This document shows, one piece after another, positions 52,745 through 60,816 of a DNA stretch of 64,000 bases. The stretch's first letter is position 1, and each line of letters begins with the position of its first letter. The notes under the pieces were generated by a model. That model was not told the DNA's origin. It searched no databases and was given only the letters and a program-made list of their open reading frames with translations. The translations under genes and the position numbers were made by a program. Origin of the DNA: an uncultured Poribacteria bacterium (GTDB taxonomy: Bacteria > Poribacteria > WGA-4E > WGA-3G); the NCBI GenBank assembly GCA_951828515.1, contig OX639992.1, positions 4,814,217-4,878,216 of the forward strand. Direction: 5' to 3'.

Positions 52745-53863
52745 TTACAATCTGATCGGCAATTCTAATTCAGAAGGAAAAACCGTCAAGGGCTGCGCTG
52801 CCCCATCGGAAATATGGAATGTGTCCTCTAACCGCACGCCACCTGTCCCAGGCACAGAAAGCACTGGATGTCCGACGGTTACCGTCATTCCATCACAAAT
52901 CTGAATGCCAGAATCGCCGGGGTGAATCGTCGGTGCGGGTGTTTCTTCAAAACCCAAACCAATACTATGGCTGATACCGGCAACATAAAATTCTCCGTAG
53001 CCATTTTCAACGAAAACTTTCTTTGCCACTGCATCAATATCACGCATCTTCGCGCCCGGTTTTAAAGCTTTTATGCCTGCGGCTTGCGCACCTTTGTAAG
53101 TCGAAAACATTTCTGCTTGCTTCGCAGAGGGGCCACCAATAACAAAGGTTCGACAGAGGTTCGCACAATACCCTTTATACCGCGGCACTAAGTCAAGGAC
53201 AACAAGGTCTCCATTCTCAATTACTTTATCGGAGGCAGTCCCGTGCAGCCATCCCGAACGGATTCCCGAATTCACAAACACAGGGGTCGCAACACCATGT
53301 CCACCCGCTTTTCGCATCGCATATTCTACTTCCGCGGCGACCTCGTTTTCCGTTATACCGGATTTGAGAGTCTTGACCGCCGTTTCCATGCCGATACCAG
53401 CAATTTCAGCGGCACGCGCCATGAGTGCTATCTCAGAGGGATCCTTCACCATACGGAGTTCGTCCATAACAGGAGCGATGTCTACGACATCGACAAACGG
53501 ATTCGCCCTTTGGAACATGTTCAATAGGAACGCTGGTGTCGAAAACCACATCTGCACACCGATTGTGAGTTTCTCCTTCTCGCCTATCATCCCACGCATC
53601 ACCTGAACGACATCTTTGATCTGCTGTCCCACAGAACCGAATATCCGTACATCTTCGACCCCTAAAGATTCTCTTACCTCATCTTCCTCACCAGCAAATG
53701 TCACAACAAGAGGCACACCCTCTGCGGGAATAATCGCGCGCGGTTGATACCGATCCTCTCCGAAAAAATAGATGTAATCATCATGTGTTAGAATGAGATA
53801 AGCATCAATGCCCTGTTGTTTCATTCTGTCTTGTGCTTTTTGGATTCTTTTTCTATTTAGCAT
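52745..53863 (-). CDS. M24 (Xaa-Pro peptidase) family protein with altered metal site
   Basis: 372 residues; AAGGAAACGATC before the ATG. N-terminal creatinase-N domain (about 1-135) and C-terminal pita-bread domain (about 145-355). Of the five metal ligands of M24 peptidases, Asp224 (VVLDLV), His299 (GISHSIG) and Glu346 (VRLEDT) are present. The second Asp is Asn235 (CANLCRT, usually x-x-D-x-[TC]-R-T) and the first Glu is Gly331 (TVTVGHP, usually TVEPG). The HGTA His208 near the active site remains. It may be a creatinase-like, metal-independent enzyme or a substrate-binding pseudo-peptidase. It has its own consensus promoter. Confidence 0.85.
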   Translation of the reverse strand: MLNRKRIQKAQDRMKQQGIDAYLILTHDDYIYFFGEDRYQPRAIIPAEGVPLVVTFAGEEDEVRESLGVEDVRIFGSVGQQIKDVVQVMRGMIGEKEKLTIGVQMWFSTPAFLLNMFQRANPFVDVVDIAPVMDELRMVKDPSEIALMARAAEIAGIGMETAVKTLKSGITENEVAAEVEYAMRKAGGHGVATPVFVNSGIRSGWLHGTASDKVIENGDLVVLDLVPRYKGYCANLCRTFVIGGPSAKQAEMFSTYKGAQAAGIKALKPGAKMRDIDAVAKKVFVENGYGEFYVAGISHSIGLGFEETPAPTIHPGDSGIQICDGMTVTVGHPVLSVPGTGGVRLEDTFHISDGAAQPLTVFPSELELPIRL

Positions 53864-53903
53864 GATCGTTTCCTTTTATCTGTTGTTTAGAGAAAGGGTA
53901 TAT

Positions 53904-53932
53904 AATATACAATATATATTGCGCCTTGTCAA
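53904..53932 (-). promoter_or_regulatory. Consensus promoter of the M24 gene with overlapping palindrome
   Basis: On the minus strand, TTGACA (53932-53927), 17 bases, TATATT (53909-53904). The -35 is one arm of TGTCAA-TTTT-TTGACA, an inverted repeat that could be an operator. Confidence 0.65.
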
Positions 53933-54026
53933 AAAATTGACACGTATTTAACTGCGCGTTGATAGAGCAAAGTTTTGTGCCTCATCCACAGTAGACAACG
54001 GGCAAGGTACAGGATCCTGCTAATTT

Positions 54027-54140
54027 CTATAATTCATGCTCTTCCGGGGACCCTCGTTTAAACATACTGAAACCGAAGAACGTCGGTGAATAATCTCCCA
54101 CATAATCAACACCACTCTTTTCGGGAATAGCATCCTCCAT
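54027..54140 (-). pseudogene. Fragment of a ThuA-like gene (C-terminal 37 codons)
   Basis: The minus-strand reading MEDAIPEKSGVDYVGDYSP, then TFFGFSMFKRG and a final EEHEL-stop matches the C-terminus of the intact ThuA-like protein at 57185 (MEDAIPDKSVVDYVGDYAP, TFFGFGTFTKG). Sequence upstream of the match is unrelated. It is a relic of a second copy. Confidence 0.8.
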
Positions 54141-54156
54141 TGCCAGATCTTTCGCT

Positions 54157-54201
54157 TTATGCACCCTTTTTGGTCTCAAATCGGATCATTAATTATAAAA
54201 G
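54157..54201 (+). promoter_or_regulatory. 45-base conserved block A, upstream of the ABC-2 permease
   Basis: TTATGCACCCTTT ... TTAATTATAAAAG with exactly the same length as the block at 55917-55961 (start and end matching, middle partly). Both stand upstream of plus-strand genes (ABC-2 permease and LamG). It may be a shared promoter/operator or a repeat relic. Confidence 0.45.
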
Positions 54202-54307
54202 GGTCGCACATACCACTTCACGAAAATTGGTTACACAAAAGCCTGACTCTCTGGATAGTGAATGAAAGAGCATCCATATCGTGATATAGAATTAAAGGGA
54301 GTTCAAT

Positions 54308-55723
54308 ATGTTAATGACATTGATTCAAAAAGAGATTATGCATCATGTTCTGAGCGTCCGTTTCGTCGCGCTCCTTGTGATGTGTCTATTGCTTGTTCCG
54401 TTGACCCTCTCTATCAATCATCGAAACTATCGTCAAAACCTGTTGGATTACCAAGAATCCGTTAAACTGACAAACATCGAAGAAAAGATCATAAACCCGA
54501 GTATGCCACTGGAACCGGAGCTGGAAGTCTCTAAACTCTTCCTCAAACCGACACCTTTGAGCGTTTTCGCAAATGGATTGGGTGACGCACTGCCAAGTTA
54601 TCTTGGGATGACGCGTAATGGGATTACCCAAGGTCCACCGGCGACCGTTTCCGACTCTATTGCCCACCTTTTAGGGCATCTCGATTTTCTGTTTGTCGTC
54701 GGCACCGTCTTCAGTCTGCTTGCGCTGTTGTTTACCTTCGATGCAGTTGCTGGGGAAAGAGAAGCAGGCACGTTGCGGATTAATTTAGCGAACGCCCTCC
54801 CACGCGACCTCTTTTTATGGAGCAAACTGATTGGCGGATACATCGTGTTCGTGGTGCCGTTTTTGGTAGCGTTTCTCTTCGGTTTACTCATCATCGTCTG
54901 GCAAGGGTTTCCCCTGGGTGAGCCAGAGGTTTTCCCACGAGTCATGAGTCTGATGCTCGCCGCGCTGCTCTACATCGGCGTATTTTTCGCCATTGGCACG
55001 GTGATTTCCACCTATTTAGATAACGCCAAAACAGCACTCATCGTCGCCTTCACTGTCTGGGTATTCGCTGTGCTGATTGTGCCACGCATCGGGTTTGTCA
55101 CGGCGAAATTAATCGTACCCACAAAAACCTCGCAGAGCGTTTATCTCGAAAAGACTGCACTCCGCGAGAATTTCAATGCTGAACTTGAAGAAAGAAAAAA
55201 GGAGATACACCAAGAATTCTGGAAAGATCGTCCGAATGCTTCCTTTGATGACCAGTTCGCAGCAGGAGAGGAGATCGATAAACTGGTGCAACCGCTTGAA
55301 GGCGCATATAAGCAGAAATTCGCGGATCGCACCGACCAGATAGATAGGAACTATCAGCGCGAGAAAGCGCGACAGGAAGAGGTCGGCGAGACCCTCTCAC
55401 GAATCACACCGACCTCTTCGTTAATTTATCTCACCACGAACTTGACACAGACCGGAAAGATTAAAAAACACAACTACTTTGAAGCAGCTGATCGTTATTA
55501 TGGCGCACTTCACGCGGATCTGTTCAGTAAAATAGTAGATCACGCTTCCGTAAGAAGTTACCATCCGGATGATCTCGACACAATTGCGCAGCCACCCCCT
55601 ATAGCAGTCCCTTCTTTAGATGAAACGTTAAGGCACTCACTGGTGGATGTGCTCTTCCTATGCTTCTTTGCGGTGGCGTTGACGACCTTGGCGTTTTTGA
55701 AATTCTTCCGTTCCGATATTTGA
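54308..55723 (+). CDS. ABC-2 type permease (DUF3526-like), intact
   Basis: 471 residues, AAAGGGAG upstream. Membrane helix 1 (LLVMCLLLVPLTLSIN), an outer loop with SVFANGLGDALPSY, then FLFVVGTVFSLLALLFTFDAVAGERE-AGTLR, the family's typical second-helix motif, further helices (GGYIVFVVPFLVAFLFGLLI, MLAALLYIGVFFAIGTVIS, ALIVAFTVWVFAVLIVPRI), a long soluble loop (about 275-430) and a last helix (LFLCFFAVALTTLAFLKFF). No ATPase gene nearby, though ABC-2 exporters need one. Related to the truncated copy at 47068. Confidence 0.88.
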   Translation: MLMTLIQKEIMHHVLSVRFVALLVMCLLLVPLTLSINHRNYRQNLLDYQESVKLTNIEEKIINPSMPLEPELEVSKLFLKPTPLSVFANGLGDALPSYLGMTRNGITQGPPATVSDSIAHLLGHLDFLFVVGTVFSLLALLFTFDAVAGEREAGTLRINLANALPRDLFLWSKLIGGYIVFVVPFLVAFLFGLLIIVWQGFPLGEPEVFPRVMSLMLAALLYIGVFFAIGTVISTYLDNAKTALIVAFTVWVFAVLIVPRIGFVTAKLIVPTKTSQSVYLEKTALRENFNAELEERKKEIHQEFWKDRPNASFDDQFAAGEEIDKLVQPLEGAYKQKFADRTDQIDRNYQREKARQEEVGETLSRITPTSSLIYLTTNLTQTGKIKKHNYFEAADRYYGALHADLFSKIVDHASVRSYHPDDLDTIAQPPPIAVPSLDETLRHSLVDVLFLCFFAVALTTLAFLKFFRSDI

Positions 55724-56020
55724 CGCGAAGTACTACACGACACAGGAATTGGTGAAAGCGTTAGATACAGATTACAATAAGGGACACGCAAAAACCGAAG
55801 TAAGCGTATCGCGCAAGATAACCGGTATAGAAACTGAAAGTTATAGCAGTTGCCTCAATTTTTTAAAATTTTACCATTTTTCAGATAAAAATTCAGGTTT
55901 CTGTTGTTTTTTTAAGTTATGCACCCTTTCCCTTTCAAAATAGTATCTTTAATTATAAAAGAGCTCGAGTAACGTGAGTTTGAAAATAAAACGGAAATTA
56001 TATTAGAATGGAGTAGCATC
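55724..56020. other. Region between the ABC-2 permease and LamG genes
   Basis: 297 bases. It holds AT-rich sequence, block B (55917-55961) and the LamG leader. A 64-codon open frame at 55749 has no family signature and is treated as chance. Confidence 0.35.
55917..55961 (+). promoter_or_regulatory. 45-base conserved block B, upstream of the LamG-like gene
   Basis: Same pattern and spacing as block A at 54157-54201: TTATGCACCCTTT at one end and TTAATTATAAAAG at the other. The LamG start lies 60 bases downstream. Confidence 0.45.
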
Positions 56021-56785
56021 ATGAAAGCCTTAAGCATTGGATTGGGCATATTTATCCTAATCTGTTCCGCAGAGGCAGAGGTGTTTCTGGAAACTTTTGA
56101 TGATAGAGATATTATAGAACAGTGGCAGGAACTGACAATATTAAACTTTGGAGAAGGACTTCCCGGTCCCCATTCTTGGAAAATTGTTGACGGTCAACTT
56201 CAGTCTTTAATAATGGGTGATGAGCGTGTGACGCGTTTATTTCTGATCGGGGATGAAGAGTGGCAAGATTACGATATTGAGGTTGACGTTAAGCCGCTCC
56301 GAAAACATGGACCTGCCCATATTGTGATTGCCTCGCGAATTCACCAGGACAAAAAAGATCAGACATGGGGAGTCCTCTGTACAATTGGGGACACGCCGAT
56401 ACCCGAACCTAAATCCATGGCCCTCTGTTTTGGTGGTCGCTTGCTGGGTGGAGATGCTTTTCTGCACTATGAAACGAAACCTTATCGCTCCTTAAGCGTG
56501 AAAAGTTGGTCTCATCTGAAGTTGAGCGTTCATGGAAAACTCTTGACTTTTTGGATTAATGGCAAGCAAGTTCTCGGACCCGTAATTTTAGAAGCGAAGC
56601 GATTTTTAGTACAGGAGCGTGAGTTTCTGTTTCCTGACTATCCGAAGGGTAAAGTCGGTTTTGGGGTCTCAAATTACTCCGTGCTTTTTGATAACCTTAG
56701 CATCACCACCGGTGACGATATTCCAAAATCTGTAACACCGAGAACAAAACTTGCGACCACTTGGGGAAACTTGAAGCAGTTTTAG
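56021..56785 (+). CDS. Secreted LamG-like protein with the shared C-terminal tail
   Basis: 254 residues, GGAG seven bases before the ATG. Signal peptide (LGIFILICSAEAE), then the same single-domain jelly roll as the protein in the gsp operon: VFLETFDD, SWKIVDGQLQS, YDIEVDVKPLRKHGPAHIVIA, W-S-H-L-K-L-S-V and FDNLSITTGDDIP. The C-terminal tail is VTPRTKLATTWGNLKQF, aligning with VTPQAKLATMWGHLKRF of 5551-6342. The likely role is carbohydrate or surface binding; no catalytic site was identified. A conserved block lies upstream and a broken ECF sigma gene downstream. Confidence 0.82.
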   Translation: MKALSIGLGIFILICSAEAEVFLETFDDRDIIEQWQELTILNFGEGLPGPHSWKIVDGQLQSLIMGDERVTRLFLIGDEEWQDYDIEVDVKPLRKHGPAHIVIASRIHQDKKDQTWGVLCTIGDTPIPEPKSMALCFGGRLLGGDAFLHYETKPYRSLSVKSWSHLKLSVHGKLLTFWINGKQVLGPVILEAKRFLVQEREFLFPDYPKGKVGFGVSNYSVLFDNLSITTGDDIPKSVTPRTKLATTWGNLKQF

Positions 56786-56856
56786 AGAAATATCTTTTAG
56801 AGGTCGAATTCACGTTAACGCTAATTCAACCCACTCATCGATCACGGAGTATTCTG

Positions 56857-57027
56857 ATGGAAACAAAAGACGATGTTCAACTGATTCGTAGAATCTTGTC
56901 CGGTGATGACGCAGCGTTCAATGCCTTAGTCCGAAAGCACCAGAAAGGTATTTACGCGCTTGCGTGGCGAAAAGTTGGTGATTTTCACGTTGCCGAAGAG
57001 ATTACTCATCAGAAAACTGGATTGTGA
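56857..57027 (+). pseudogene. Truncated ECF sigma factor gene
   Basis: From ATG 56857: METKDDVQLIRRILSGDD, AAFNALVRKHQKGIYALAWRKVGDFHVAEEIT, an unmistakable sigma-2 start. It stops after HQKTGL, where the family continues with Q-D-x-F-L and then helix 3 and sigma-4. Thus only about 55 of about 180 residues remain. The next 90 bases hold a second open stretch ending EISISIPF, of unknown origin. Confidence 0.8.
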
Positions 57028-57131
57028 GGTTGAAATTGTTGTTAAAGGTAGCCCCGCATACAATCCCGCAGCAGAGATTAGCATTTCAATTCCGTTCTGA
57101 TACATTTTTTGCAAAAGCAGCCGAATAAAAT

Positions 57132-57173
57132 AGTTGTCGGTTAAAGAAGTATCTTATCCAGCAACCGACAACT
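57132..57173 (-). terminator. Hairpin after the ThuA-like gene
   Basis: AGTTGTCGGTT (57132-57142) is inversely repeated as AACCGACAACT (57163-57173) with a 20-base loop. Read on the minus strand, it follows the ThuA stop and is followed by ATTTTATTC. It could be a terminator or one of the GTCGGTT-type dispersed repeats. Confidence 0.45.
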
Positions 57174-57184
57174 AACCACTCACC

Positions 57185-58123
57185 TTACAGCGCATGGTCT
57201 TCGGGGCGGACACCTTTTGTAAAGGTACCAAAACCGAAGAACGTCGGGGCATAATCACCGACATAGTCAACAACACTCTTATCAGGAATCGCGTCCTCCA
57301 TCCCCATGCACCAATAGCAACCGTTGACGAGGAGGCGGCGGAGACCTTCACTCTCTAAATCAACCGAGGCACCCATCGTTGTATTGAGGACGCGTGAGGT
57401 ATTGCCTTCATCACCCGTATAGGTCTTAATCCACACCATCGGCATTGTAATGGTATCCGGTTTCGGGGCATCTGTTGGTTCCATACCGACCAATACCTGT
57501 CCGTGGATAAGCACCTGCGAATCTCCTGTTAAGTCATTAACGCCGTAGACATCGGACGGACCCCAGACATCATCAACACCCTTGAGAATAGGGTGGTCCT
57601 GCATCGCTTCGTCAATGACACCGCGCGCACTCTCTTTGCCGTGATGTCCATGATGGTTAACCCACGTCTCGCCGAGGACTTGTCTACCGTATCCACCCTC
57701 GAATTCCTCACTGTCAAAACTGTATTTTGCATACGGACTATCGAGATCTCGGCTATAACTGAACGCGTGTGTCGCTGTGCGGAGACCCATCACAGGTTTG
57801 CCGGCGTTCGTATAGTCAACGACATATTTCATCTGTTCATCGGGCAATTCGCGGAAACGCGTGAACAGCACCATCATATCCGCGGATTCTAAATGCTGGA
57901 GTCCGGGAATGTTCGTCTGCACCTCCGGATCGATCTCCCCTGATTCCGGATGAATCGCAAACAGCACCGTACATGTAAACCCATGGTGCGTGGCTAACAG
58001 CTTCCCCAACATCGGCAACGCCTCTTCAGAACGATACTCTTCATCGCCACTAACGAGAACAATATGCTTGCCCTTTCCAGGACCCTCGTTTCCTTCGTAA
58101 ACAACCCATTCATTTTTTATCAA
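57185..58123 (-). CDS. ThuA-like (trehalose-utilisation/GATase-like) protein
   Basis: 312 residues from a TTG at 58123 with GGAG eight bases upstream. The longer frame to ATG 58165 would put its start upstream of a good -10 (58161-58156), so it cannot be translated from that promoter. The protein opens [M]IKNEWVVYEGNEGPGKGK-HIVLVSGDEEYRSEEALP and has HPESGEIDPEVQ, ADMMVLFTRFRELPDEQM and a GKPVMGLRTATHAFSY segment, typical of ThuA domains (glutamine-amidotransferase-like fold). Function unknown; many have an uncharacterised role in carbohydrate use. A relic of a second copy lies at 54027. Confidence 0.8.
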   Translation of the reverse strand: MIKNEWVVYEGNEGPGKGKHIVLVSGDEEYRSEEALPMLGKLLATHHGFTCTVLFAIHPESGEIDPEVQTNIPGLQHLESADMMVLFTRFRELPDEQMKYVVDYTNAGKPVMGLRTATHAFSYSRDLDSPYAKYSFDSEEFEGGYGRQVLGETWVNHHGHHGKESARGVIDEAMQDHPILKGVDDVWGPSDVYGVNDLTGDSQVLIHGQVLVGMEPTDAPKPDTITMPMVWIKTYTGDEGNTSRVLNTTMGASVDLESEGLRRLLVNGCYWCMGMEDAIPDKSVVDYVGDYAPTFFGFGTFTKGVRPEDHAL

Positions 58124-58155
58124 AAGATAAACTCCATACGATAAGATTTTGCCTA

Positions 58156-58184
58156 AGTATAGCATACTTTCCTGAGAAAGTCAC
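58156..58184 (-). promoter_or_regulatory. Promoter of the ThuA-like gene
   Basis: Minus strand: GTGACT (58184-58179), 17 bases, TATACT (58161-58156) preceded by TGC (extended -10). Its position supports the TTG start at 58123. Confidence 0.55.
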
Positions 58185-58229
58185 GTTGAATCTGTTTTTG
58201 GGGCAGAGGCATTCAATTCTTCTGTAGGA

Positions 58230-58310
58230 GGGGTGAAACACTCCAGCAAAAATACTCCGATTCCCGACTCTTCGCTGTAGGAGCGAGTGTTTTTGCTTGG
58301 GTGTTTCCCC
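58230..58310. repeat. Long imperfect inverted repeat upstream of ThuA
   Basis: Left arm 58230-58257 (GGGGTGAAACACTCCAGC...) pairs imperfectly with right arm 58285-58310 (...TTGCTTGGGTGTTTCCCC). Flanking both arms is GTAGGAG, as in other repeats here. Possibly a REP/MITE-like insertion. Confidence 0.5.
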
Positions 58311-58500
58311 TGCTCGCGATGCCTTCGCGAAAATGCTCGAAAAACTGTCAATTGAATGGCTCCAGTTTTTTGGGGGGTACCAGAGGTTCCGCACACATAC
58401 AGAAAAAACTTTGACAAATACACAGAGTTACCATAAAATTAAAAGATAAGCTCGAAAACATTACCTAAAACGGACCGGCAACCTGTAGGAGAATTCGTCC

Positions 58501-59220
58501 ATGCGCTTAACCCCTCAACAGCGAAACCACTACAAAGAGCAGGGTTTCGTGGTCATTCCTCATCTCTTTAGCACAGCCACAGTAACATTGATGCGCGAGC
58601 ATTACATGAAACGCCGCGCAGAAGGTCCGAAACCCGGCGACAGCGGTGGCACAACCGATCACGCCGATGACCCAAATCATCAATTTCCACGCATGATCAA
58701 TATGCACAACTGGGACGAGCGAACCCAAGAATGGGCATCGGACACCAACGTACTTACCGCTACGGAACAACTCCTTGAAGATACGCCGGTGTTGTTACAA
58801 ACAATGCTCTATTTCAAACCGCCCGGCGCACGAGGTCAGGCTCTACACCAAGATGAACAGTACATCACTATAGATCCAATCATCGGCGTGTGGGTAGCAT
58901 TAGATACTTCGGACGAAGCCGTTGGGCGGATGGTGCTTATCCCCCGTTCTCATCAAAATGGACTGCTATCTGTTGAAACAGCAGACACCGCTATTTCGTT
59001 TACGAATGTCCAATCCGTCAAACCCGAAAATGTTGAAGAATTCGGAATAGATATGGCACCCGGGGACACGCTTTTCTTTCATGGGAAGGTGATTCACGGT
59101 TCCTACATGAATAAAACAGATGACCGGTGGCGGCGGAGTTTTATCTGCCACTATAGGGGCGAGAATTCACAACGGTTTGAACCCGCTGAAGGAACACACG
59201 TCTCACATCTCAAAAAATAG
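58501..59220 (+). CDS. Phytanoyl-CoA dioxygenase (PhyH) family protein
   Basis: 239 residues, AGGAG nine bases upstream. 2OG/Fe(II) ligands: LHQDEQY (His-x-Asp, about 120), VIHGSYMN (distal His, about 200), and Arg in RRSFICHY. The core starts LTPQQRNHYKEQGFVVIPHLF, a common PhyH opening, and includes GARGQALHQDEQYITIDP, resembling ectoine-hydroxylase-like proteins. Substrate unknown. A repeat-rich 232-base gap separates it from aspartate kinase. Confidence 0.88.
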   Translation: MRLTPQQRNHYKEQGFVVIPHLFSTATVTLMREHYMKRRAEGPKPGDSGGTTDHADDPNHQFPRMINMHNWDERTQEWASDTNVLTATEQLLEDTPVLLQTMLYFKPPGARGQALHQDEQYITIDPIIGVWVALDTSDEAVGRMVLIPRSHQNGLLSVETADTAISFTNVQSVKPENVEEFGIDMAPGDTLFFHGKVIHGSYMNKTDDRWRRSFICHYRGENSQRFEPAEGTHVSHLKK

Positions 59221-59452
59221 TTTGGTTCTCTCGCAAATTTTAAACTACTTGACTATAGTAACCCAAGCCCGAGTTGCTACTAACAAATTTTGAACGTTTT
59301 AACAAAGATTTCGCGGATTTTCCTCACCCCGTAGGGGTGCTATGTCTATAGAAAACGGTGTATTCAAGCAACCGCACCCCGTAGGGGTGCTATGTCTATA
59401 AGTAGGTGGCAACTTGGGTTATAAATAACACAAAAACATTGGAGGATCTGGA
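59221..59452. repeat. Two 26-base direct repeats with hairpin between PhyH and aspartate kinase
   Basis: CACCCCGTAGGGGTG followed by CTATGTCTATA occurs at 59325-59350 and 59375-59400, separated by 24 bases. Each copy contains a CACCCC/GGGGTG hairpin. No gene in this gap. Confidence 0.8.
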
Positions 59453-60805
59453 TTGTTAAAAGTATCAAAGTTTGGCGGAAGCTCCCTCGCATCAGCAGAG
59501 CAAGTCCGCCGTGTTTGCGACATCATTACTGCCGATCCGGCGCGTCGTCTCATTGTTGTCTCTGCACCCGGGAAACGACATAGCCAAGACATCAAAGTAA
59601 CAGACCTGCTCATCGCAGCGGCATCCCAACGACTCACGGGAAAAATCGGTGCCTCGGAATGCGCTGAAGTGATAGAACGGTATCGGAGCATTGCATCTGA
59701 ATTGGAGCTCCCGTCGGAAGTTATTGAGCCTATCGCTCAGGACCTAACGGAACGTCTGGAAAATAGCACAACCGATGCCGACCTCTATATGGACACAATG
59801 AAGGCAGGCGGTGAAGACAACTGTGCTCGCCTCATCGCACAAGTTTTACAGGCACGCGGTGTAGACGCACATTACGTGAACCCAAAGGATGCTGGCTTAC
59901 TACTTTCGGACGAGCCCGGCAACGCGCAAGTGCTACCCGAAGCATACAACCGACTCCGGGATCTACACGAGCGTCCCGGCATCACCATTTTTCCGGGTTT
60001 CTTCGGCTACTCGAAAAAGGGCAACGTTGTCACTTTTTCGCGCGGGGGTTCAGACATCACAGGGGCTATTCTCGCCAGTGCTGTTCGGGCGGAAGTCTAT
60101 GAGAACTTTACAGACGTTGATTCCGTGTTCGCGGCGAACCCGTCTATCGTTAAGGATCCTGTCCCGATCGCCGAACTCACTTACCGTGAGATGCGTGAAC
60201 TCTCTTACGCAGGATTTTCTGTATTCCATGACGAGGCACTCGAGCCGGTCTACCGGGCACATGTGCCTGTCAATATCCGAAACACTAACAACCCGAAAGC
60301 GGACGGCACGCTGATTGTTCCAAATCGCACGTCAACAGATATTCCGGTCGTTGGTATCGCGGCGATGGACAGGGTCTGTTGTCTCTACCTCAGCAAATAT
60401 CTAATGAACCGTCAAATCGGATTTGGGCGGCGACTGCTGCAAATTCTGGAAGCCGAAGACATCTCTTTTGAACACGTTCCGTCCGGGATAGACAATATGT
60501 CCGTCATCCTCCGCGAAGATAATTTATCCGCGGCAAAAGAGAAGAGAATTGTCGAGAAAATTCGACAAACACTCGCACCGGAAGACATTTTTGTGGAACG
60601 CAGGCTCTCTTTAATCATGGTCGTAGGGGAAGGCATGCGTCACACTGTCGGCATTGCCTCGCGTGCGACAAGGGCGCTATCTGGAGCGGAGGTCAACATT
60701 GAGATGATTAATCAAGGCTCCAACGAAGTCAGTATGATGTTCGGCATAAAATCTAACGATATGGAGACTGCCGTTCAAGCACTCTATGCCGAATTTTTTG
60801 GCTAA
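59453..60805 (+). CDS. lysC: Aspartate kinase
   Basis: 450 residues from TTG 59453, with GGAGG seven bases upstream, giving the standard SKFGGSSLAS opening (KFGGSS, ATP/aspartate site). Further motifs: IVVSAPGKRHSQDIKVTDLL, FSRGGSDITGAILA (GGSD), YENFTDVDSVFAANP, and MRELSYAGFSVFHDEAL. C-terminal ACT pair (VCCLYLSKYL ... LSLIMVVGEGMRHTVGIASRATRAL) for Lys/Thr feedback. It catalyses ATP-dependent phosphorylation of Asp, the first step of the lysine/threonine/methionine pathway. Eleven bases separate it from a PhyH gene downstream; no other aspartate-family gene is nearby. Confidence 0.93.
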   Translation: MLKVSKFGGSSLASAEQVRRVCDIITADPARRLIVVSAPGKRHSQDIKVTDLLIAAASQRLTGKIGASECAEVIERYRSIASELELPSEVIEPIAQDLTERLENSTTDADLYMDTMKAGGEDNCARLIAQVLQARGVDAHYVNPKDAGLLLSDEPGNAQVLPEAYNRLRDLHERPGITIFPGFFGYSKKGNVVTFSRGGSDITGAILASAVRAEVYENFTDVDSVFAANPSIVKDPVPIAELTYREMRELSYAGFSVFHDEALEPVYRAHVPVNIRNTNNPKADGTLIVPNRTSTDIPVVGIAAMDRVCCLYLSKYLMNRQIGFGRRLLQILEAEDISFEHVPSGIDNMSVILREDNLSAAKEKRIVEKIRQTLAPEDIFVERRLSLIMVVGEGMRHTVGIASRATRALSGAEVNIEMINQGSNEVSMMFGIKSNDMETAVQALYAEFFG

Positions 60806-60816
60806 AGGAAAACACT

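Noticed and set aside
59325-59400. Possible CRISPR array
   Set aside because: Only two 26-base units with one 24-base spacer, no cas genes and the unit is a palindromic hairpin. It looks like a dispersed repeat.
59221-59452. Lysine riboswitch upstream of aspartate kinase
   Set aside because: No lysine-riboswitch core was found; the gap is filled with the two hairpin repeats and 50 bases of leader.
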